From assembly GCF_050947875.1 (NCBI RefSeq), contig NC_134576.1, forward strand, positions 57,664,255 through 57,728,254: a DNA stretch of 64,000 bases, read 5' to 3'. Source of the DNA: Dermacentor variabilis. Taxonomy: Eukaryota > Arthropoda > Arachnida > Ixodida > Ixodidae. The number at the start of each line of letters is the position of its first letter. Position 1 is the stretch's first letter. Positions 56,714 through 64,000 of this stretch are shown here, one piece after another. A program made the translations under genes and the position numbers. The notes under the pieces were generated by a model. That model saw only the letters and a list, made by a program, of their open reading frames with translations, made no database searches and had not been told where the DNA came from.

Positions 56714-56931
56714 ACTGGAATAACGATTTCCCTGAGCGCCTCTTAAGTGCTTCTGAACCTTTCGTAGATATAGTAGTGCTTCACAACCTTTCACAGCTTG
56801 TCAAAGAACCTCCGTGTATTCAAAACAACACACTATCAATTCTGGACCTTTTCCTTACATATACTGCCGTAGTCCGCCGCAGCCCATAAATTCAGATTTT
56901 CGAAGGTATATCGAATCACAAAAAAAACTGA

Positions 56932-57170
56932 CCCGCCGTGGTTGCTCAGTGGCTATGGTGTTGGGCTGCTGAGCACAAGGTCGCGGGATCGAATCCCGGC
57001 CACGGCGGTCGCATTTCGATGGGGGCGAAATGCGAAAACACCCGTGTGCTTAGATTTAGGTGCATGTTAAAGAACCTCAGGTGGTCGAAATTTCCGGAGT
57101 CCTCCACTACGGCGTGCCTCCTAATCAGAAAGTGGTTTTGGCACGTAAAACCCCGAATATTATTATTATT
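56932..57170 (+). repeat. Tick tRNA-derived SINE (Ruka-like), best-preserved copy
   Basis: It starts cccgccgtggttgctcagtg. A box gctcagtggctatggtgtt and B box ggtcgcgggatcgaatcccg are followed by the conserved body (cgaaaacacccgtgt, ggtgcatgttaaagaacc, ggagtcctccactacggcgt, ttttggcacgtaaaacccc) and an (att)n tail. It split LINE 3. The motif tcacaaaa occurs near both borders and is a candidate target duplication. Confidence 0.92.
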
Positions 57171-57239
57171 CACAAAATTGTATACCTTACGTTGGAATTG
57201 AGTTTTGCTCCATAGATTAAAAAACAATTAACAATTTTC

Positions 57240-59090
57240 CCAGATTTCTCCAGTGCCAGTGATATTGATGTATCCGACGCCCTAGATGTCGCTTTTCCGG
57301 ATTTTGATGCCATGTGTGAATCAAAGGAACATTCTATTCATGATATATGGGGATACTTCAAGTTCCTGGTTCTGAAGTGTATCCGTGATTTTGTATCTGT
57401 GAAGCGAAAAATGCTGCGGAAGCGCAATCCTTGGGTAACAAAAGAAATAGTACGAATAGAGCGGAAACTGAAAAAGGCAAGAAAACAACTCAAGCAGCGC
57501 CCGACAGTTCCCTCAAGCGATCGGCTTCGTCGCGTGCGTAAATTATTAGCTGATTAATTAAAAAAGCAAAGAATACTATAAAAAATAATACTAAAAATTT
57601 TCTCGTCTCATCCCCAGGAATGTTCTGTCAGCACTTATTGCCAAGAAAGAAGGCTGTAGCCAAACTCTGTGTCGGTGATACCTTTTTAACCGACAGTGCC
57701 GAGACTGCAGATGTGCTCAACCGATATTTCTGCTCAGCGTTTACGCGTGACGACGGTATCAGCCCACAGTTCCCTAGCTATGAACACATTCTGCCGATTG
57801 GTGATGCCACAATTACTGAGGAAGGAGTGTTAGCACCTACGCTTAATCTCGACACTAAAATATCGCCTGGAGCTGATGGAATCCGGAATGCGTTTCTTTC
57901 CCGGTGCGCCGAATGGTGTTCATAGTATTTAACCTTAATATTCGAGAAATCACGGTCATGTGCGGAAATTCCAACCAACTGGAAGTACGCGAAAGTCGTC
58001 CCCATACCAAAAACAGCGAATACGTCCCTGCTCACATCATACAGGCCAATATCTTTACTATGCCCATGCGCAAAAACCCTCGAACACATAATTTTCAAGC
58101 ACATTTCCGCCTTTCTTAACGACAACGCAATAATTGACGCAAGACAACATGGTTTCCGGCGAGGTTTTTCTACTGTAACTCAGCTCGTAGAAACAGTTCA
58201 CGACTAAGCGACAGCTTTTGATAGACAAGGCCAAATAGACCTAATATTTCTCGATTTTGAAAAAGCATTTCACCACGTCTCTCATTCCAAATTACTTCGT
58301 AAACTAAAACCCATTTTAAAGTACGGCGCCTTAGTTAACTGGATTACAGCATGCCTTTCATTACGGAAACAAGTGTTCAGGTCAACGATGCAGCTTCGAC
58401 ACCCGCAACTGTAGACTCAGACATTTCACAGGAATCAGTGTAAGGGCTGCTCTTCTTTCTTATCTTTATCAACGAGGTCATCAGCGACATACGCGCCAAG
58501 ATAAAGCTTTTTGCAGATGACTGCTTTTTGTACAAATATAAATACGCAATTCAAATGATCTGGAAGCTTTAAACGCCGCGCTATCTACAATAGAAACATG
58601 CTGCTCGAAATAGCAGATGACTTTTAACCTTAAAAAGACTGTTGCAATGACCATTACTCGCAAAAAGAACCCCTTAACCCCTACCTATAGCATCAACAAC
58701 CAGTCTTTATCAGTCGTACCTACGTACAAATACTTGGGAGTAGTAATAACATCAGATCTTAGGTGGAATGAACATGTAACAGACATTTATAATAAAGCAA
58801 TGAAGAAACTAGGCTTTTTAGGCGATCAATGGGAAACGCTTTACCTGAAATAAAACTCTTAGCACATAAAACTTTCATCCGACCTATTCTAGAATACGCT
58901 GCGATTGTTTGGGATCCGCACACAAAAACCAACATCACTAATATTTAGAAAGTCCAAAGAAAATCAGCCAGGTTTATTTTCAATTCGTACAGCTGGCGCA
59001 CATCCCGATCATCTGTTCTAGAAGCTGCAGAACTGGAAAACCTTGCAATAACGTGTTACCGGCACAGAATGAAATTTCTTCTTAGTGTAT
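57240..59090 (+). pseudogene. LINE 3 reverse transcriptase and linker, decayed
   Basis: The linker 57312-57557 includes RKRNPWVTKEIVRIER. RT blocks over several frames include SPGADGIRNAFL, YRPISLLCPCAKTLEHIIF, HGFRRGFSTVTQLVE, IFLDFEKAFHHVSHSKLL, KYLGVVITSDLRWNEHV and FIRPILEYAAIVWDP. The YxDD block region (about 58500) is broken by frame changes. The end shows the SARFIFN and YRHRMKFLLS tail. Confidence 0.82.
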
Positions 59091-59503
59091 AACAATCAAT
59101 TAGGAATAGAGAAAACAGCATATATTTTACCAGCTAGCCACCGCTGCACGCGCTCTTATCACAACAAAAAGGTTAGAGACTTTTCCTGAAGGACCAACGT
59201 ATTTAAACATTCTTTTTTCACGCGCACGATTTCCGAATGGAACGCACTACCTGCCACAACTGTCGACTGTCCAGCGCTTTCATCCTTTCTTTCAACACTT
59301 TGTGAATAAACCATAGCGTTGATCCCTCGTTTTTACCAGTCAAATTATGATTGTGAAAGGTGTCCTTTATGTTGTTTGTCATGCAGATTCTTGTTCAGTG
59401 TCTGTTATCTTGTTTGATCCGATTTCATGGGTTTTTTTTCAGATGCCTACACCTGCTTAAGGCCTGGTAACAAGGCTGGCAGTACTTGTATAATAAATAA
59501 ATC

Positions 59504-61060
59504 CCTTCTCCTTACACATGTCGCATACGAAGTGCAGAATATATATTGAAACAAAATTGATGAGGCGACCCCCGAGTTGACAAAAACCAACAGACCGTAT
59601 TCATAGGATGCCGTTTCCGGCACAAAGACTACTCATCTGCTTTGAACATCCAGGGGAAAATTCTTGATCAGTTTTCTTTTTAAATTTTATTTCTCCACCA
59701 ATCTCAGAGGTATTAAGGCCATATTCATTCCCTTTACACTTCCATCGCTGCCGGCCGCGGTAATCTTTTTGGTATCGAGGGCATACCAGCGGCCAGCGAA
59801 CCAACTAATTGGGGTAATGTGATATGCTATGCATGGGAGAGATAGAGAAGTTAGGAGATTAGGTGAAGAAAGGAGGTTTGTAGTTTACAAAGCAGCTTAC
59901 TTTAAATGCCTTCTGGGACACCAGCGACGAGCATTTCCACAGAGTTGGCTATAGACACTACGATACAAAACTGTGGTAGCAATCCTTACGGGAGAGCTGA
60001 AAGCATGGTCGTTGAGTCAGCTTGCGAATGGTGTTTGTGATGCTTGAACGTGCCTATACTTGGCCCCCCTTGCTTCGTTCCGCTTTGCGATGTTGTGAAA
60101 TACTATTTATAGCAAAATATTGCTACGTAAATGCAGCAGTTCGCAATCATTACGCACTATCGCAAAGAATGCAAATAGCTCATTCATACTTGCGAATCGC
60201 AGAGGTCATGTGACGTAATCGCAAAACGACCCGTCGTTCATTATATCGCCACAAATAATCTCTTTGGTCGCAAAGGGCCAGCCCTGAGTCACTCACTCGC
60301 CGCTCGATGACTGGAGTAAAGGAGCTATCATCACGATGCCTTGCGTTATCCACAGAGCTATAACTCTTTGGAAATTCAGTAAAAATATACAACGTCAGAT
60401 TAACGTTTGAAGCAAAAATTTTGAAAATATTTCTATCGTGGCCTGTCGGTAGCAGCACCGGAGCTCCAGAGTGGCTTGGTGGCAGGAATTTTGGGAAGAA
60501 CTACTTGGCTGCAAATAGAGGAGGAGGCGCACGCAGCCTCCTGTCGCCTCGGCAGTGGAGCCAAGGAAGCCTTCGTATTTCTGTTACTCCTATGAAAATT
60601 GTCGAGGCGCAAACTATAGCGTTGCATATTCCTAGTGCACATAGGTTGGTGGCAGTGGAACAGGCACAAAAACAGAGGCAGTTTTACCTGAAGGACGAAC
60701 AGTGATAGCACAGTTTAGAGTTGATCTATGCATGGTATACAAAAGCATACGAGGGTGCAACTTAGTAGAGCGACCCTGCACGCCGTGAAACACCTGCTGG
60801 GCATAATTAAAATATTGAAGGGATTTATGCTGGGCTGTAGGAAGAAAGCCCTGTCGGCTGCGATATGTCTGACGACGCTAGCATGATGAAGAAGGCCGAC
60901 AGTGATGTTGCAGGCGCCCCATTTTGACGTTGCACGAGATGAGACAGAGGGGAAGCCATAGGCGATTGGAAAACTAATCTCAACTGTTTCACCTAGGTAC
61001 GCGTGAAGGTTTTAAGGTTGCGCTATTCTGCCCGAAACGTGGACAACATTGATGTTAGAA
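59504..61060. other. Unassigned stretch
   Basis: No gene, RNA or repeat family is recognised. Open frames such as 60421-60705 (+) and 60433-60711 (-) overlap each other and carry no motif. Confidence 0.4.
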
Positions 61061-61275
61061 ATTACAGTGCGTTTTCACGTGGCAAGACCACGATATGATA
61101 CGAGGCAGGCAGTACGTGGGGGACTCCGGATTATTTTGATTACCTTGGTTTCTACTATCTGCACCCAATGCACGGCACGGGGCCATCTTTGCATTTCGCC
61201 CCCATCGACGGACGGGATTCGATGCGGCACCCTCAGCAATCGCAGTGCAACGCCAAAGCCAGTGCTCGACTACAG
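61061..61275 (-). repeat. Tick tRNA-derived SINE (Ruka-like), inverted copy
   Basis: Read on the minus strand: ggctttggcgttgcactgcg, gcatcgaatcccgtccg (B-box-like), gatgggggcgaaatgc, gtgccgtgcattgggtgc, ccggagtcccccacgtactg and ccacgtgaaaacgcac. It shares the ctttggc head with the copy at 5032-5259. Confidence 0.75.
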
Positions 61276-62520
61276 CGAGTGTCGTTCAGGTGCATGGGAG
61301 GCTCTTCACGACGGCTCCGTGTTAGAGGACGCAATCGACCAAATTTCCGACCCTTCGAAAAACGAAAAATTTACTACTGGATGGATACCAACGAGAACAG
61401 TCCGTTGATACCATTGTATCGACTGTGAATGCCTTGCATTTGGTTTTCTCAGTCTTTAGGTTTTCCAGTGGAGACCATCCAGCGGAGCTTAACACAAATT
61501 CTGTCGCTCATCGATTGGCAGCCATAGACGGGACTCGCCATGCCAAGGCAAAGCTAGGCTGAGTTACGACATCAGACAGCAATCAACACTGAAGAAAAAC
61601 CTTTTTTTCCACAAGTGGAGCTGCACCAGCAGCCGGAACGGCTACCGAATCCACGTGAATATATTTTTAAAATGCTCCTGTACAAAGGAATCAGGCGGTA
61701 TCAGAGAAGGAGATGATGCTAGATACAGGCGGATCGTTCACCGCCTTATAAAGATTCCCAGTTACCTACTTATCGTCATCCAGGAACGCGGACCACGATC
61801 GAACGAAACGAGTGCGGGTATTGCCTAGAGAACAATCTCGATAAGGTGACTACCGATAGAAGTAGAATGCCCAAGCCTCGACAAGAGCGAGAGATACCTT
61901 ATCGTAGGGATCAGACCGTAGAATGGACTGGAGGTGAATAAACTCCGCACACATCAGGGACCAAGGCCAGCGCCTATGCTTGCGGGATGGCTTAAAAGGA
62001 AGACTTACGTATAAGACTCATGTACGGGTTGAACTTCACAGTAGATTACAAGCCGAGCCTTCGCTATTGCCTGACTGCGCTTCAGCGACAAGGACTACGA
62101 AGTGGCCATCCAGGTGGCGGCATCCGACGACGCCTGCCGCGGACCGGCATATAGCATTGTCACCGGCACTCATTCTCACTGAACTGATGACACACATGAG
62201 TGCGTCAGCAGCACGTGAACATCGGTAAACGCGCATGATTGGAAAGCTTAAAACACGGTCATCACTTTCACAGGGAAGACGGGAACTTGGTTCATTCACT
62301 TTTACGCTGTTGAAGTGGTTCGGATTTGCCTCTCGACACGCCACTTGTGCTACATCTGCTACCAGCCAGGCCTCTACGCCAACGTGTGCCTCACGTAGGA
62401 CGCTTAGGCCTGTTCGAACTATGCAGAAGTGGTCATTGCACATTTCCGTGCATGTGATCCCGAGTGTATGCTGTGTGGAGCTCGATCGGATCTCACGAGT
62501 ACAGGGGTAAACTCAAGACA
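61276..62520. other. Unassigned stretch
   Basis: No recognised gene or repeat. Open frames at 61980-62228 (+) and 62036-62443 (-) overlap and lack motifs. Confidence 0.4.
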
Positions 62521-62524
62521 GCTG

Positions 62525-63215
62525 AAGATCACCCTCGCCGCGTCGCTATGCTGCGCGATGCTATTTTGGTGCTGCTAGATTCCACCCATCCTCGCCACGT
62601 CGCTATTCTGCGTGATGCTGTTCTTAACCTGCTAGGCTCCACCCACCCTGACCGCGTCGCTATGCTGTGCGATGCTATTTTTATACTCCTAGGCTCCACC
62701 CACCCTCGCCGCGTCGCTATGCTGCGCGATTCTATTTCTATGCTACCTAGGCTCCTCCCGCCCTCGCCGCGTCAATATGCTTCATGATTCTATTTTCATA
62801 CCCCTAGGCTCCAACCACATTCGCCCTGTCGTTATGCTGCGTGATGCTATAACTCACTAGGTTCCACCCACCATCGCCGCATCGCTATGTTGGGCGATGC
62901 TATTTCTATGCCCCCTAGGCATAGAGAAAGAAAAAAAAGTATTTTCCTTCCTTTATGCTCTAATGCCCTAGGCTCCACCCACCCTCGTTGCGTCGCTATG
63001 CTGTGCGATGCTATTTTTATACTCCTAGGCTCCGCCCACCCTCGCCGGTTTCCTCTGTTGCGCGATGCTATATCTGTACCCCCTAGGCTCCACCCGCCCT
63101 CGCAGCTTCGCTATGCTGCACGATGCTGTTGTTATCCTGCTAGGCTCAACCTACACTCGCCGCGCTGCTATGCTGTGCAATGCTATCTTTATGCTGTGCT
63201 TTCACTCTCTCAGCA
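62525..63215. repeat. 57-bp minisatellite, about 11 units
   Basis: Units begin ccctcgccgcgtcgctatgc and end ctcctaggctccaccca; most are 57-58 bases. One unit near 62872 carries an insertion of about 50 bases (agagaaagaaaaaaaagtat ...). Because 57 is divisible by three, the units stay open and read RRVAMLRDAIFILLGSTHP in the + strand (62464-62787 and 62887-63351). I treat this as a repeat, not a protein. Confidence 0.85.
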
Positions 63216-63329
63216 ATATCTCCCTCTGCTCGGCGATGCTCCGGACGTCGAGAGAAACCCAGCGAGGTTCCAACAGCTCCTCTGTAAAATAAATGAACCA
63301 GTACTGTGGCAATCACAACACCTTTTGAA

Positions 63330-64000
63330 ATTTAAACCAACAGAAGGCTGAGCTAGTTGGTAAGGATTCATTATGCAAAAAAGAGGTGAGGCGTGCAGAC
63401 AGGACACAAGAGTAGAGACAACACGAACGCCGATTATCAACTCAAGGGAGCACTGAGGCGAAAAAGAAAGAAGACACAAAACTCATCTGCGCAAGCTCAG
63501 GGATGGTATCTTCACGTGTCAGTCGGGTACATGTGTCGGTCTACGTGAGAGATAACTGTTAAGGCCCTTAATCGGTTCCTTATGTAAGGCAATCGAACGC
63601 TGACTCACGCACGCACTTCCACCGTTATAGATATACCATGCCTCTACCGTAAGTCGCGTATCCTCATTCTTATGCCTCTACAATATCGCTAATTAACTCT
63701 GGCTTACAGTGACACTCTTGTCAATGCAGGGAAAGATTAGAAGGCGATCCACTGGTTAACGATCTTTTATGCGTCATTAGCCTTTGATTGATACACCACC
63801 CCGTTTGCCGTACGTACAACTGGCCACGGCTAAGGGGAATTATATAAACCACACCCATACGGCAGTCAGTAAACCTGTTGTTTTTATTGTACTGCACTGG
63901 ACAAATATCTGTTCTTTTTTGCCTTTTACCCGCTCCTTTTTCCTCTGCACGGCAGCGCATATCTTAACCATCTTATTGGGAGCAGTGAAAGCAACATCAT
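63330..64000 (-). mobile_element. Penelope-like element fragment, cut by the window edge
   Basis: On the minus strand the frame 63960-63721 has GVVYIIPLSRGQLYVRQTGW and CINQRLMTHKRSL, the GIY-YIG domain with altered residues (YIGQTG reads YVRQTG). Further on, GGSACVSQRSIALHKEPIK is the C-terminal block (63640-63550). The 3' part includes ctactcttgtgtcctgtc and ends near 63340 at caactagctcagccttctgt. The RT lies beyond the window. Confidence 0.8.

Larger units (their letters stand above)
55103..59503 (+). mobile_element. CR1-like LINE 3 with 2A-like ORF1 start, interrupted by a SINE
   Basis: Order: 5' UTR with direct repeats (55148 and 55421), ORF1 starting at ATG 55564 with a 2A-like motif, coiled coil and RRM-like part (to 56004), APE endonuclease (56288-56713), a SINE (56932-57170), RT linker (57240-57560), RT (57620-59090) and a 3' UTR ending gtacttgtataataaataaa near 59503. 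Stops and frame changes occur throughout, so the element is dead. Only the 5' border is uncertain. Confidence 0.82.

Noticed and set aside
62464..63351. Repeat protein of 19-residue units
   Set aside because: Most likely a by-product of a 57-bp minisatellite. One unit carries a frame-disturbing insertion, and there is no promoter or domain.

Overview
The window is eukaryotic, almost certainly from a hard tick (Ixodida, probably a metastriate). It has short exons with GT-AG introns of up to 4 kb. It carries five copies of a tRNA-headed SINE whose sequence I know from tick genomes (Ruka-like), and a dense mix of CR1/L2-like, I-like and RTE-like LINEs, Gypsy LTR elements, Penelope-like elements and DNA transposons. 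The tick assignment is inferred from these repeats; no mitochondrial or rRNA marker is present.

Left part (about 0.5-17.8 kb, + strand): one complete host gene encoding a BEND5-like BEN-domain protein. Nine exons join in frame into a 392-codon reading frame, with a conserved N-terminal module in exon 1, a coiled coil in exons 2-4, a low-complexity linker in exons 5-7 and a C-terminal BEN domain in exons 8-9. Its introns hold an I-like LINE 3' fragment, SINEs, a TA-flanked transposon, a TTAA-flanked THAP-containing (Kolobok-like) transposon, a Gypsy integrase remnant, a further DNA transposon and a second TTAA-flanked element. A minisatellite starts about 190 bp after the stop codon.

Middle (18-46 kb): almost entirely mobile DNA. 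An I-like LINE (5' UTR, ORF1 with three CCHC knuckles, endonuclease) lies on the minus strand at 19.3-22.1 kb. A Gypsy 3' end lies at 23.5-24.4 kb. A stretch at 24.4-30.3 kb is mostly unassigned. A CR1-like LINE with a PHD-type ORF1 starts near 30.3 kb and is split by a complete Gypsy element (32632-37414, minus strand, paired LTRs and a 5-bp target duplication). A second CR1/L2-like LINE follows directly at 37.6-41.3 kb. After it come a LINE 3' UTR, a decayed THAP-domain exon, a SINE and an RTE fragment.

Right part (47.7-54.8 kb, minus strand): the last three exons of a host gene resembling CLCA (calcium-activated chloride channel regulator), ending in a Ser/Thr/Pro-rich stalk, one transmembrane helix and a short tail. 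The gene continues beyond the part I can recognise. Its introns contain a tRNA-derived SINE, a Penelope-like element with inverted terminal repeats and a GIY-YIG domain, and an RTE fragment.

Right end (55.1-64 kb): a CR1-like LINE whose ORF1 begins with a canonical 2A-like motif behind repeated 5' UTR units, an inverted SINE, a 57-bp minisatellite open in the 19-residue register, and a minus-strand Penelope-like fragment cut by the window edge.

I found no clear evidence of a wholly new biological system. The most interesting items are the 2A-bearing LINE, the repeated LINE 5' UTR units, the Penelope element with inverted terminal repeats, and the THAP-bearing TTAA transposon inside the BEN gene.
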